Origin: Antedon mediterranea
Lineage: Eukaryota; Echinodermata; Crinoidea; Comatulida; Antedonidae
DNA: 60,000 nt
Assembly (NCBI RefSeq): GCF_964355755.1
Contig: NC_092672.1
Coordinates: 33,292,501-33,352,500, forward strand
Direction: 5' to 3'
Below the pieces are notes generated by a model. That model saw nothing but the letters and a program-made list of their open reading frames with translations. It did no database searches and was not told where the DNA came from. This document shows, one piece after another, positions 1 through 11,839 of the stretch; position 1 is the stretch's first letter, and each line of letters starts with the position of its first letter. The position numbers and the translations under genes are program-made.

Positions 1-1558
1 CTTTCAGGCCATGCCTTGACAGTGACACACACAGCAGTGTCATCTTTTGTTATGGTTTATACATTTAAATCATTATTTACCTACCTAATTGGTGGTTCGT
101 CATAAAAGTCCAGTTTTTGAAATTTCATTTTATTCTCTCATACGTCTATAAAAAGGATGTATTTCATTGTAATGTAAATTTAAATCTTGGTTGCACTCTC
201 TCATGTGGACAAACTACACGTTTGTTTTGTCCTCTGCTGCGATCGATCATTCATTTACATTAATGGTAATAATGAATATTCATTAATCTATGGATCACGT
301 GTAAGCTTAAAAATGACGTAAGACCATTGATGTAAAATTCAAGAGAAAAAGAATTATTTCTTACAAAAAACATTTTAACAGTTTTAATTATTGTTCTTTC
401 TTTATTAAATTCTTCATTTATTGATATTCTATTTAATATAAAAAATAAAGATTTTATATTATAAATTATTTTTGTGTGTAAATATGTTGTGTATATCTGA
501 AATGAACGAAAGTCCTAAATGTTTATAATAAATTCATGCATTGATGATTAATATGAGAACTAAACCTCATTTTCCGATGTTATAATAGATGCCAATATAT
601 TTTTATTTTTAATAGAGCCCTCTATGGTTTGATGCCATTTTCAAATTGTTGTAGTGCCCTCTATAGTATAAATATGATGCGCGACTAAAAAAGTTATGCA
701 CGTACGTACAGTATCGTTTTTGACAGCGAGCCGTTAAGACGAGCCAATACTTGACACCTATAGCCTATAGGGAGTGATAAAATACAGATAGATTTGCCTG
801 GAAAAAACTTGTATCTACCGCCGACTGTGAGTTTGCCTAAATTATTCTAACGCTTTTAGTTTTTACTAGATTGGAGGCCATCAACTTAAAAAAAAAAAGC
901 AAACCCCATTTGTGGGTTGGATGAATTGAGAGGAGAGGGGTGTAATAATATTTTAATAAAATTCGAAAGAAATAGTAGGCTTGCTCAATAATTAATCAAT
1001 TTAAGACACGGGCAAATTTTAGAATGTGTCGTCAATCCCTTTTGGCTTTGTTTGGCGGAGGGGTGGATTTTCTTTTGATGAGCCGTCTATCATTAGAGCC
1101 TCTGAAATGTAAACTGAATTTTACAAATTTATTTAGTTAGTAGGCCCACCTTTACTCTTCCAAATTTTCTATTCTCATATGCCTAGCCTATACTTTATAT
1201 TAATTATTTGATTTACCAACCAACTCTCACCGTACATACAATTGTTTTGTTCAGTACAGTAATACCGTCCAACAGCGTCAAAATGTGTACCACATTCGCG
1301 TGGGACAACGTCACACATGTGACACATGTGAGGCGCAAAAATTGGCGCTGTTTTACGGAAGTCGATATACTACAATTAAGGATGTTTCTACCACAATTAC
1401 TCTTCAACGTTGTAATAGTCACGCATTTATAAGTGTTATAAAATGTTATGTTATCGATGGTTAATGTATATTTTTAACGTTTATTCTGTAAAAGATCTCT
1501 TCAAATCAAATTCCTTAAATGCAACAAAGTAACCTTCGGTTCACATGGCTATTTGTCT
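1..1558. other. Intergenic AT-rich DNA, no gene seen
   Basis: No open frame here has a recognisable domain, splice context or codon pattern. Short ORFs near 1208-1432 occur on both strands over the same bases and look like chance. Nothing else is supportable apart from scattered A/T tracts. Confidence 0.6.
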
Positions 1559-1820
1559 TAAGCTCTGTCTACACTATTAAACTAGTTTGACAAAAAAGGG
1601 TGAGATGTGCTCAAATATGGTAGTGATATGCCCAAATATGGTAGTGATATGCCCAACACAAGTAAAAAGAAAGAAATGTTCTTTTTTATTGTTATTTTGT
1701 TTTAAAAGAAATAAATGTTAACTTGAATTGAATTGAATTGAAAATATGGTATCGATATGTCCATAATGGGCACATCAAATTTTTTGTCACATACAGTTTG
1801 ATAATGTAGACAGAGCTTTA
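1559..1820. mobile_element. TA-flanked MITE, family 1
   Basis: The ends are inverted copies of AAGCTCTGTCTACACTAT, flanked by TA on both sides. The interior carries short repeats of 'aaatatggtagtgatatg' and no coding capacity. The same ends recur at 27868, 31897 and 32536, with a truncated copy at 7461. TA duplication and short TIRs fit a Tc1/mariner-type non-autonomous element; that assignment is inference. Confidence 0.75.
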
Positions 1821-1956
1821 GACAGGTGGTGAATTACCGATGTTTTTCATACATGAGAAAAGGACACTATTTTCTAAAATCATTCTGAAGATTGAATGAA
1901 CACATACGATAGCTGTTTACTACATGTTAATAAGTAAAGTTGAATAAATAAATTAC

Positions 1957-2890
1957 ATAATTTATTTATTTATTTATTTAGGTTTAAAAACACATACAAA
2001 ACAGCAGCCATTGGCTGATAACGTTTGTTTACAATCAATATACATATATAATTAAAAGTAAAAGAGGCACAATTACAAACAGTATAGAAAAATAACTATA
2101 TATTATATAAAACACAAAATACAATATTATTCGTTCATAAAATTGAGTACGTCATTATTATTATTATTATTTAAGATTATTATTAGTATATACATTATTA
2201 AAATTATTATATAAAAGGTCGAAACGGCATCGAGAAAGTGAGAAATAATCATGGAAATCAACCCATATCAGTTAGCATTAATAAACTTAACAATCGTATG
2301 GCAGACCTTTGGTATCGTTCAGTTTTACACCTGGGGGGGAAGGAGACTTCCGGTACTAGTTGTATTAGACCTAAGGGTTCTCTTCTGCCCGCGGCAAGGA
2401 GGTAGCATGTCTCGAAAATAGTTGGACTTGAGTAACTCCCTGCCAAAGGACAACACAAGAGTGTCTCTCCTTGCCTCGAGAGAAGGTAACCCTGTAACCT
2501 CTAGGGCATTGTCATAGGAAATGTAGGTAGCACCTAACATTATTCGACATGCTCTTTTCTGGATGGTCTCAATGCTGTTGGCCATTTTCTTGGTAATAGC
2601 ACCATGCCATACCTGGCAAGCGTATTCTAAGATGGGCCTAATGTAGGAAGTGTACACAGTGATTAGGTCATCATGAACAACATTGACTTTTTTTTAAAAT
2701 ACATAGAGCAAAGAGTCTTCTTGATGCCCGTGAGACAATATCTTGGGTGTTGAGGTCCCACTTCAAATTACTTTGAATTATGACGCCAAGCAATCTCATA
2801 TGTTCTACTACATCAAGGTTGGGGCCATTTAGATTAAAAATGGGAGACGCAGCGTCAACGCTGATGTTTTTCAAAAAGTTAACAGTCATT
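1957..2890 (-). pseudogene. Truncated LINE reverse-transcriptase fragment
   Basis: On the minus strand two frames, 2889-2671 then 2657-2325, form one continuous reverse-transcriptase C-terminal region. The first contains 'RLLGVIIQSNLKWD' and the second 'YTSYIRPILEYACQVWH' followed by 'IQKRACRIMLG', typical of the thumb and post-catalytic part of non-LTR retrotransposon RTs. The frame breaks in an A-run near 2691-2698. The 3' end at 1957-1980 is a (TAAA)n tail on the minus strand, as expected for a LINE. The endonuclease and the catalytic RT core are missing, so this is a 5'-truncated dead copy. The clade (CR1/L2/Jockey-like) is not resolvable by eye. Confidence 0.85.
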
Positions 2891-3294
2891 ATATGGCACT
2901 TAGAGGGCTTTGGGATGATAAGCCTGCATTAACAACATTCATAATGTTAACATTGGATTATTTACAGATAATGTTGTCCACATTGATTCCGTTCACATCA
3001 GTTGTAAAACTACGACAACATCATCTGATATGTTTATTGATACTTTACATGTTCTGGTCGTCAGGTAAGTTACGCGGCAATTATTCAATTATTATCAATT
3101 TATTATTCGTTATTACATGTATTAGTTTCTAGTTTGACAGTGTGCGCGACCATTGACCTCAATTATGCCTGTAAGTATATGCAAATATCGGAGTTTTGAT
3201 AAATTGTATAATTATTTTATTTGACATAACGAAATAATCCATTATGAATAATTAAAATATAAGAAATCATTTGCAATTATAAAGTAGCATAATG
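2891..3294. other. Intergenic, nothing recognised
   Basis: AT-rich sequence between the LINE fragment and the next MITE. A short + strand ORF at 2893-3132 shows no domain signature. Confidence 0.5.
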
Positions 3295-3295
3295 T

Positions 3296-3534
3296 TTGGT
3301 TCCCACAGAGAGACACAACGCAAAGATGTAAGCGCAACGTAATCATGTTGACCAATCAGCGGCGACTGTTCGAATAATATATCGCTTGTGATTGATCAAA
3401 TCACTTCGTGTTGTGTTACGTCCGTGCGTTGCGTCCTAGAGCGTGACCAATCACAAGCGATGGGTTGATTGTCATGTCAATTTTCATCGGTACCTCAACT
3501 CGCTTGCATTTTGTCTCTAGTGGGAACCACGCTT
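3296..3534. mobile_element. MITE, family 2 (GTGGTTCCCAC ends)
   Basis: The left end 'ttggttcccac' and the right end 'gtgggaaccacgctta' are inverted copies, and internal stretches such as 'accaatcacaagcgat' also pair across the element. The same family recurs at 18471, 29763 and 41371, with a fragment at 35276. No coding capacity. Confidence 0.7.
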
Positions 3535-3783
3535 ACGTATAGATCTAAAAATTCCTTTGACGAAACATTCTTCGGTATAGTTCTTCAGTTAATATTTATA
3601 ATAAAGTATAGCTAAAGATTCGTTGTTGCCCCAATACAAGTATTAAATCACCCAATTTGATTACGTCTGTGTTCTTTTGACATTTATATTCGTTTGGTAA
3701 ATCCTGAAAACGAAGCCCCGTGTTTTCAGATTTTAATTTGCTTCTTTTTAAGGTTTTACGGTACTGTGTAAAGCTTATAAGCT

Positions 3784-4990
3784 TTACTAGTTCCCACTAG
3801 TGACGTAACGTAACGCAATCTACGCAACGTAAGAAAATGCCTTCCAACAATTGTGTTTGCTCCCGCCTGCGTAAAATCAAACCTCAAGCGGGGTGTCACG
3901 AAACCTAAGACCACGAAAGCTAATACCCCCTAAGACCTAAGATCACGAAAGCTAAGACCCAAGACCTAAGATTACTAATATTTATCTTTCGCACCTGCCT
4001 TGTATTTTAACTCCCAACATTTATTCTGAATACCACACCTTAGAATTGGCACTTTCATGAAAAAGAATCACATAAAAAGTAACAAATACATTTTTAAATT
4101 GATGATTTTACAGACGTTTTTCTCGCACGCAAAATGACTAGCCTACAGTACAGTAGGCCTACCCCATGTTCAATGTTTTTGTTTGTATGGAACGTCAAAA
4201 GAGCAAAAATTATATAGAGGGCTGAAAACTCTGTGGAGTCCATCTACAGTGTGGATGGAACAATGTAAAATTAAAATTGTAATGATAATAGTATAATCAT
4301 GCAAGTACGAGGAAATAAATACTGGCAAATAAATTTTAATTAAAAAATCATGATAAGTTTTTTTGTTTCGTTTTCTTTTTGTTTTTATACTTGTACTATT
4401 ATTGTTGCTCTTTTGGCGCTCCATAGAAACAAAAACATTGAGCATGGGGAGCTCGAGGAGTTACATTACAGTATACAAAGAAACACATCTGTAAAATAAT
4501 AAATTTAAAGGATTTATTTTTTTTGTTATTATGTGTTTCTCCTTTTGAAAGTACTTATAAGTCCTAATTTTAAAGTGTGGTGTTCAGGATAAAGTTAGTC
4601 AAGAAATTTGGAGTCAAAATACAAGAAAGGCAGGTGCGTAAGAAAAACATCCTCTGAACCAACACAATGGAGTAAATATATACAAACAAACACCCCGTCA
4701 AGTTTGTTTGTTGTAAAGACAAAATATACATTTACTCAACGGGCGAAAATAATGTGAGTTTATCTATGTTTTGCGGTGGTATTAAATTATATTTATGGTA
4801 ATAAATGAAACCTACTGTGTTTAAAATTAAGTATGGATAAACAAGTATTGTTTTTAAGCTGTAGTATATCTTAGAATTTGTAATCTTAGGTCTTGGGTCT
4901 TAGCTTTCGTGATCTTAGGTCTTAGGGGGTCTTAGCTTTCGTGGTCTTAGGTTTCGTGACACCCACCTCAAGCGTGGTTCTACGGTGGCC
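3784..4990. mobile_element. MITE, family 3, split by a foldback insertion
   Basis: 3784-3890 matches the left half of the family 3 copies at 5877 and 32094 (the 'gcaatctacgcaacgtaag' to 'cgcctgcgtaaaatcaaacct' stretch). The matching right end, ending in 'agcgtggttc', resumes only at 4965, after a 1,074-bp insertion at 3891-4964. The right half is also shortened relative to the other copies. Confidence 0.6.
3891..4964. mobile_element. Foldback/TIR element with GGGTGTCACGAAAC ends
   Basis: The termini are inverted: GGGTGTCACGAAACCTAAG at the left and its complement at the right, with TIRs of about 85 bp made of reiterated 'gacctaagatcacgaaagctaa'. A 10-bp direct repeat, acctcaagcg, flanks it (3881-3890 and 4965-4974) and is a convincing target-site duplication. 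Most of the interior is itself palindromic (about 3980-4210 pairs with 4400-4650). No transposase is present, so it is non-autonomous. The TSD length suggests a Mutator-like mechanism, which is inference. Confidence 0.8.
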
Positions 4991-4995
4991 TATAA

Positions 4996-5325
4996 GTGTC
5001 ACGGCAACTTTCAAAAAATATCACGGCAATTATTTCAAAAAAAGCCACGGCAATTTGAAAAAAGCCACGGCAATTTGAAAAAAGCCACGGCAATTTGAAA
5101 AAAGCCACGGCAAATTAAAAATAAAACATCACGGCAAATTAAAAATAAAACATCACGGCAAATTAAAAATAAAACATCGCGGCAATTTAACAAAAATACC
5201 AGGGCAACTTAAAAATGAAACACCACGGCAAATTAGTATTGAAACACCACGGCAAATTAGTAATGAAACACCACGGCAAATTACAGAATGCCACGGCGGA
5301 AGTGAGTTACCACGGCGGAAGTGAA
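4996..5325. repeat. Minisatellite, CACGGCAA-based
   Basis: About 16 diverged units of roughly 20 bp built on 'cacggcaatttgaaaaaagc', drifting rightward to 'cacggcaaattagtaatgaaa' and then 'cacggcggaagtga'. The gradient of variants suggests stepwise tandem expansion. No coding role is seen. Confidence 0.85.
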
Positions 5326-5494
5326 ACCTTACACTGACAATACAATGATCAACAGGTCAACCAAACCACTGATTAATATTGATGGCACCGTTTATTTTAT
5401 AAATGTCTCAATAAACCTAAAAAAAATATTAAATTTTTAATGTATAGGAAAAATATTAAACTGATGAGGTTAACAATTACCTAACTTAATTTAA

Positions 5495-5627
5495 TTAGTA
5501 AAAATGGTTACATCATGTGGTTAAAATCAGTACCGAAAGTACGAACCAACTTTATATACCATCTAGTAAAATAGAAAATAATGCGCGATTTACCGAATTT
5601 TGTCCTTACGTAAATTTATATATAGAT
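5495..5627. repeat. Dispersed repeat, inverted partner at 14.7 kb
   Basis: The stretch from 'ggttacatcatgtggttaaa' through 'taccgaattttgtccttacg' to 'aaatttatatatagatg' reappears as a close inverted copy at 14678-14820. The copies differ by scattered substitutions and small indels. No element ends were identified. Confidence 0.7.
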
Positions 5628-5678
5628 GCTTCACTAGTCTGAACAGTTTTAAGACTTGAAAACGTCGCTATTACATCT

Positions 5679-5876
5679 AAAGCCTGTTTTCCTGTCAACG
5701 TTATTCGATGCTATCGTCAACAATAATTGGCGATCTTCTACGGGACGTAAACATTGAAATGTTAACGATTTACACGAAAAGGTACTCGCTCATTTATCGT
5801 TTTCAAACAATCGTCGTTGAACTGTTAACGATCAACGACGATAGCGTCAAATAACGTTGACAGGTAAACAGGCTTT
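5679..5876. mobile_element. MITE, family 4
   Basis: The ends pair as 'aaagcctgttttcctgtcaa' with 'ttgacaggtaaacaggcttt', extending inward through 'cgttatt' and 'gctatcgt'. It is flanked by TA. Its right end abuts the left end of the next family 3 MITE at 5877, sharing the junction TTTAA. Confidence 0.75.
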
Positions 5877-6352
5877 AAGCGTGGTTCCCACTAGAACGCA
5901 ACGCAGCAACGTATCGACTCAAGGTGCTGTATTACGTAATCACAAGTGGGAACCGACGACGCAATACTGCTGCCGTACTTTGAGAAAAGGCATTATCTAC
6001 ATTTTTTTCGAAATTAAGACTTTTGTCTTATTTCATTCTTAAGGACATATAACTTAACATCTGAATTGACCATACATGGCATATTTTTGTTTGATGTTCT
6101 TCTCAAGACTATACATTTAGAAATAGAATATTATTTGTATGTTTTTTATAATAAACAAAAACGCGTTTTGCTCATTTACTCAAAAGTACCTTTTTGTAGA
6201 TAATGCCTTTTCTCAAAGTACGGCAGAATAGTGCTGCATACATCTCAGGTTTGATTTCACGCAGGCGGAGGCAAACACAATTATTAGAAGGGAATTTGCT
6301 TACGTTGCGTAGATTGCGTTACGTTGCGTCGCTAGTGGGAACCACGCTTTAT
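5877..6352. mobile_element. MITE, family 3, with nested insertion
   Basis: Left end 'aagcgtggttcccactag', right end its inverse ending at 6352. The body carries an insertion at 5970-6226 that is absent from the 32-kb copy of the same family, whose uninterrupted sequence 'gcaatagtactgaa' identifies the empty site. Confidence 0.75.
5970..6226. mobile_element. Small TIR element nested in a MITE
   Basis: It has 31-bp inverted termini beginning CTGCCGTACTTTGAGAAAAG and ending with the complement. The flanks 'aatactg' and 'aatagtg' look like a 7-bp target-site duplication with one later substitution. The interior is AT-rich and non-coding. Confidence 0.75.
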
Positions 6353-6715
6353 GTACTCGTACGTTGTTAATGCACAAAACGCCATATGAGCTCCACATGG
6401 GTGGAGGATACCAGCGCTAAAATTCCAGACAGGTGTTAGTATTACCTACCATTACCTACTTACCTACACTACAAACAATAAAACAACGATCCTTTTGAAA
6501 TAGAAACTTACTGTGATAGCTTAGTGGATGTAAAAACCCAACAAAGTGAAGTTTGCCAATATAAAATATACGAAAAAGTATATGTATGGAACTACGAATA
6601 ATCTCTCTAATGATATTGAAACGTGAACGTACCAATAAAGCAATGGTAAATCATAGAGGACTAGACTGGCTTTGACTGACCGTGTCATGTAACAGTATGG
6701 GAAGCCAAATCTGCT

Positions 6716-6752
6716 AAACTAGATTTTAATTCGTCATTTTGACGAATCATAA
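6716..6752 (-). mobile_element. Helitron-like 3' terminus (minus orientation)
   Basis: Read on the minus strand: a short hairpin (attcgtca...tgacgaat), a few A/T bases, then CTAG followed by host T. Hairpin plus CTRR and insertion before T is the known 3' end signature of Helitrons. The same end occurs at 9228-9256 and 26694-26722 on the + strand and, decayed, at 10454-10487. The 6716 and 9256 ends could alternatively be the TIRs of one 2.5-kb element. Confidence 0.4.
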
Positions 6753-7460
6753 TATGTAATTCTATTCTAATAGATCACTTAAAGATGTATTGTCCCTTTG
6801 TCAAATTCCAAAAAAAAAAAAGAGATTTCGAAAAAAAGTGGGGCATTTTGAAGTATCATAATAGTTATTAATTTTCACCAAAAATAAGTAAAAAAAAAAT
6901 AATTTAACTGAAATACAGACGTTTTTTGGTTGAAAAAATAACTTTTACTTCCAGTCAAAGTTTTCTATCAAAACATATCTCATAATGCAACGAGCTTATT
7001 TGGCTACTCTGTCTGCATAATCATAAAACTTCCTCGCGATCTGTGTGAGAACACCTTCTCAAAGCGTGACGAGTTGTAAACAATCCTAATTAGCATCATG
7101 CATAATGTATACTCATGGTTTGAAATGGACGATTATCCAGACGAAATGTAATCAAATTAAAAATTGTTGTTTTTGGCACAAATGTATACTAGTACTGTCT
7201 CATAGATAATTATTCTTTCGTTAAGAGGCATAACACTGTTTCGATATTCTATATTTTGGACAAACGTCTCTTTAGTTATTGTTTCTTTTTTTGTTAGTGA
7301 TACTACTACACTATCTTTGGTACACATGGTTCTCGGTATCAGTATCAGAGCCATACAATATACTGAATGAGTTACGACATTGCGTGCACAGATTTTAAAA
7401 AGTCACGTGGTACATTAACTGCTATATCTTCGTGTCTAACTATGCCTATGTATAGTATAA

Positions 7461-7545
7461 AGCCTTGTCTACACTATCAAACTTTATGTGTCAAAAAAAT
7501 ATGGTGTGCCCATATATAGACATGATGATGTCATGTCACTACCAT
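7461..7545. mobile_element. Truncated MITE, family 1
   Basis: The left end 'aagccttgtctacactatca' and the subterminal 'catatatagacatgatgatg' match the family 1 MITEs, but no right terminus follows. The ORF overlapping it (7488-7790) is therefore not a gene. Confidence 0.55.
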
Positions 7546-7654
7546 ATTATTTAAGCACAGCACTAGCGCGCGTTAAAGACAGCAAAACGTATCTTGCGCA
7601 GTCAATTACTTTTAATAATCAACTTGAATCGAGGTGGTTCCTAATGAACGAGGA

Positions 7655-7740
7655 ATCCGCAGGTGCTCATATGGCTCGATCTGTAGTGCCACCGACTTTG
7701 GTATCAGAGGTACCGGGAGCAAATCCCATCACGGGAAAAC
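7655..7740 (+). repeat. tRNA-like SINE remnant
   Basis: An A-box-like 'tggctcgatctgtag' is followed about 45 bp later by a B-box-like 'ggagcaaatcccatcac'. The downstream sequence resembles that after the box pair at 8876, so both are probably diverged copies of one tRNA-derived SINE. No intact cloverleaf can be folded. Confidence 0.4.
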
Positions 7741-8112
7741 AATTAAATATAAGGATTTATTTGGTTATTACACCGAAAGGGCAGTTTTAATTTTGAATAG
7801 GCTACTTTTTGGAAAAGACATAACTGAAAAGTACTTGAATGCGCAAGATACGTTTTGTTGCGGGCGGATAACCAAACTCGTCCTCAAGTGACGAGTTTAG
7901 ATCTAGTCTTGATATCAGTTTCATCTATCTAAGTCAATTTTTCAGAGTATATTCCTTATAGCCAGGAATCGATGTGGTTATGTTTTCAGGGTGCGCAATC
8001 AAACATTACGCGGTCTACGCGCGATTTAACGAAATCACGTTTGTAATAATATCTTCACAAGCATGAATCACTTTTAAACAAAATTTGGTATTCATAAATT
8101 TCAGGTCATATT

Positions 8113-9256
8113 TCATCATATGGCAATACAATTACGTGCGTAGCGCATATAACGCATGCGTACGCGCGCTTAAAATATTGAAAATTGTCAGAATTTATTT
8201 TCGATGAAATTAGAGTAAGTTTCAGGCAATTTTAAGCGTTTAAAAAATTGCCATGAGTGCGCAGATTTTTGCCCGCGCAGTGCGCGTCAAACGTTAATGC
8301 GCACTGTTTTTGTCCGATTACTGTTGTATAACCTTTCTTTAATAATATCATCATATTTTATTCACTTTTCAACGCGAAACAGCGTTATACGAGCACGTCA
8401 AACGTGACAGGCTACGCACGTGTAAGTTAACAAAATGGTGAAAATATGCTAAATTTAAAAATTAATGTACAGTATATCGTTAGAATGCTCGGGAACACCT
8501 ATTTTTTATTTAATTTTCTTGAAGTGTATGTATCATAATGTATGATTTATTATGAAATTAGAAGAACAAAAGTTGATTAAGTCATCATTAATGGCATATT
8601 AAATTTAACAAAATTAATTTCGACAATCAAACAAATTATAACATTTTCTTAGGTCAAAATAACAAACTTAACATTAACTTTCTTCCTTAAGAAGTTCATA
8701 TATTAAAGTTAAAAGTATATAGTTTGACAGTGCATCATTTTTAAAAATTTTTAAAGATGTCATCATAGTAAAACATTATAATTCATTGCGGTATGTAATA
8801 ATCTATCTGCACCAAAGTGGTTACTGCATAGTAAATACACGGAGGAATCTTTCTATAACTTTTAGTCAGTTGTGTATGGCTCGGTGGTCTTTGCTCGTGT
8901 CTATAGCATTCAAGTACCGAGTTCGAGTCTCACATTGGGAAACCAAACGAAATAAGATTTTTTTTATTATCCGTATTGGTTGTTCAATTGTATTTCTTAG
9001 TGTATAGATTATACACATGATTTATAATGAAATCTAAATAAAAACACAAATGTGGTTTATGACATTATATACGCAGAAAGATCTTTGATCGGATTATGAT
9101 ACCGGCTATTGTATTTGCGTTAGCAAGATCCTATCATATATTATAAATAACTAACAATTCTGAGAAAATCAATCAATATATCTTAAATCAATCAATTATC
9201 TTTATTTAAATCAATGCATATAACCTATAATTCGTCATAGTGACGAATTAAATCTA
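8113..9256 (+). repeat. 1.15-kb dispersed repeat, copy 1
   Basis: Nearly collinear with 25571-26722, with matching landmarks throughout: 'cgcatgcgtacgcgcgctta', 'gagtgcgcagatttttgc', the tRNA-like box pair at 8876-8945, and the hairpin-CTAG end at 9228-9256. It contains no long ORF. It is probably a non-autonomous Helitron-like or composite element; the left boundary is not clear because upstream sequences diverge. Confidence 0.65.
8873..8948 (+). repeat. tRNA-derived module inside the dispersed repeat
   Basis: The A-box-like 'tggctcggtggtc' and the B-box-like 'gagttcgagtctcac' are correctly spaced for an internal Pol III promoter. The stems do not pair well enough for a functional tRNA. A second copy lies at 26332-26408 in the matching repeat. 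Confidence 0.5.
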
Positions 9257-10134
9257 GTTATACATTTATTTAGTATTAATTTTAATAACTTAAACCAATT
9301 TTCTATTTGGCGAATTGACTAATGAGCATGCATATTAATATTTTCATCTACTTTTTGTGATGTAGGCCTAAACACAGTCAATCAGAACTAAAAAAATGTT
9401 TGATTCGACATTAGGAACTATTATTCATAAAAGGTGAGAGATATGAACAATAATTCCCCTTTAGTATAACTATTGTGTGTCATAATTAACAGAACTTACT
9501 AGGCAATGGGATGGAATTTTTGGCTGTCAGATTTAGGCCCTATACTCCTTTAGCCTTTACTTTTCCCAAGGTTACCACAGAGAAGTGGTGATTTTCTGTC
9601 AAGGTTAACTCTTCTACCAGGAAACGAAAAGGTACTGGGGTCGGGACTCATCTTAATCCTCTACTCTACTACAGTTCCAATAGATCAATAATTAACATAC
9701 TACTCGTGCTAATGTCTTTAAATTTAAATTGTAAAACTCTACTAGAACCTGTTGTTCCATTGCACCATGGACCGGCGGTATATTCATTGTACAAGTAGCA
9801 GAGGATAGTAGTATATTAATAATAATAAAATGGCTCTACATAACATAAAGTATGCCTACTATTTATTTTTTATTTATTATTTTTTATTTATTCAACTTCT
9901 CACTAACACTGTTAGTGAAGGATCGGAACCGACAGGTAGTAAACACCTCTAAAACGGTCCAGTCCCAATTGCACAGTTTGTGTGTGTGACAGTGGCTGTG
10001 TTTGTGTGGACTAGTACACCGGGGTAGCCCCCTACTCGTCTCGAAAGATGTACTAGGTTCTTTAAAGTGCACATGAGCTATGTGTACACTGGACCTACGG
10101 TTTATAGTCCTTATCCGAGAAGACTCGTTCTACC

Positions 10135-11839
10135 CGTATCCGGATATTCACCCCCTGGACATTTACCCCCCGGACAACTACCCCACGGACAACCACCACC
10201 TGGACCACTACCCTCTTAGGACAACTACCCCCGGACAAATACCCCCCGGACAACTACCCCCTTAGGACAACAACCCCCTTAGGACAACTACCCCCTGGAC
10301 AACTACCCCCGGACAATTACCCCTAGGAACAATTACCCCCCGGACAATTACCCCCCGGATAATTACCACCCAGAAAACTATCCCTTTAGAACACCCTAAC
10401 CACCCAGACCATTCAACAACCTGACTCTGCAACAGTGTATAATAGGAATTAATAACTATATTTTAATTCGTTACTTTGACGAATTACTATTCATTATTGT
10501 AAACAAAAGTAAAAGATTGAACATAAATATAGCCTGGTATAAACTGAAGATTGTCACACATGATCATAGGATAGTCGAACGTATTATATAGTACTCCCTG
10601 TATTTACTGTAAAGACTGGGTTCGCTAATAATAATAATAATTTTTGCGTCAGGACAATGCTTCGATAACCACTGGTCTTAAAAGAATTAATTTTTGTCTC
10701 AAATTTGTCATATATGTATTTTTGTACACTTAACTTGAAGAATAATATCACTTTTGATATTTGACCTCAATGTTCACTCACCGAATAAACGTCGATCTTT
10801 AAATAAATTCCCCTCAAATAAACGGTGACCATGTCACTCCCATGAAACATCATATGGAATAATCGGCGTCTATTTCCATTAGATTATACCCCCCCCCCTC
10901 CCATTGAATAAACAACTTTCTTCCAATAAATGTCCACCTAAAAACCACCTAAACAATAAACAGCCCAGGCCGTTTTTTCAATAAATACGGTACTTTATAT
11001 CTAGCACATCTAGGGTCTAGCGTGCTGTTAAACAGAATAATCGGTTAAAAACGGGTGTTTCGAAACTAGAGACCCGAGACCAGAGACCAGAGACCCGAGA
11101 CCCAATACGAAAAGGGAGACCTAAATATACGAAAAGGGAGACCCACGTACAAAAAGGGAGACCCCACTATACGAAAAGGGAGACCCCACTATACGAAAAG
11201 GGAGACCCTAATATACGAAAAGGGAGACCTAAATATACGAAAAGGGAGACCCAATTATACGAAAGGGAGACCCAAATATACAAAATGGGAGACCTAAATA
11301 TACGAAAAGGGAGACCCACTATAAGAAAAGGGAGACCCCACTATAAGGAAAGGGAGACCCCACTATACGAAAAGAGAGACCACACTATACGAAAAGGGAG
11401 ACCCTAATATAAGAAAAGGGAGACCCAAATATAGGTCTCCCTTTTTGTATTGGGTCTCGTGTCAGGTCTCTGGTCTCGGGTCTCTAGTTTCGAAACACCC
11501 GTTAAAAACAGATGATTTCATTTTTACAGAAACCGGTCCTATATATTTGTCTACTTTTGGATGGGGGGGGGGGGGGTAGTTGACCGGGGGTAGTTGACCG
11601 GGGGATAGTTGACCGGGGGGTAGTTACCCGGGGGTAGTTGTCCTAAGTGGGTGGTTGTCCGGGGGGTAGTTGTCCGGGGGGTAGTTGTCCGGGGGGTTGT
11701 TATCCTAAGGGGGTAGTTGTCCTAAGGGGGTAGTTGTCCTAAGGGGGTAGTTGTCCGGGGGGTAGTTGTCCTAAGGGGGTAGTTGTCCGGGTGGTAAACA
11801 TCCGGGGAATAACTGTCTAGGGGCTAGGTGTCCTAGAAC
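10135..11839. mobile_element. Foldback insertion with minisatellite arms
   Basis: The 1,705-bp insertion in the SINE has an 11-bp target duplication. Its left arm (10140-10400) is an array of about 14-bp units 'ggacaactaccccc', and its right arm (11560-11839) is the same array inverted ('gtagttgtccggggg'). The centre holds unrelated AT-rich DNA and a second foldback at 11052-11500. No coding sequence. Confidence 0.7.
11052..11500. mobile_element. Foldback element with GGGTGTTTCGAAAC ends
   Basis: The termini GGGTGTTTCGAAACTAGAGA and their complement extend to about 70-bp TIRs. A perfect 9-bp duplication, gttaaaaac, flanks it (11043-11051 and 11501-11509). The interior is about 15 tandem copies of a unit of roughly 20 bp, 'tatacgaaaagggagaccc', which is itself part of the TIR. 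The end sequence resembles that of the element at 3891, so both probably belong to one family. Confidence 0.8.

Noticed and set aside
4170-4445. Minus-strand 91-codon ORF
   Set aside because: It lies in the palindromic core of the foldback element and is Lys/Ile-rich low-complexity sequence.
7488-7891. ORFs of 85-100 codons upstream of gene A
   Set aside because: They begin inside a truncated MITE and run through a tRNA-like SINE remnant; no domain or codon signal.
10140-11839. CRISPR-like arrays
   Set aside because: Repeats are contiguous without unique spacers, and the genome is metazoan.
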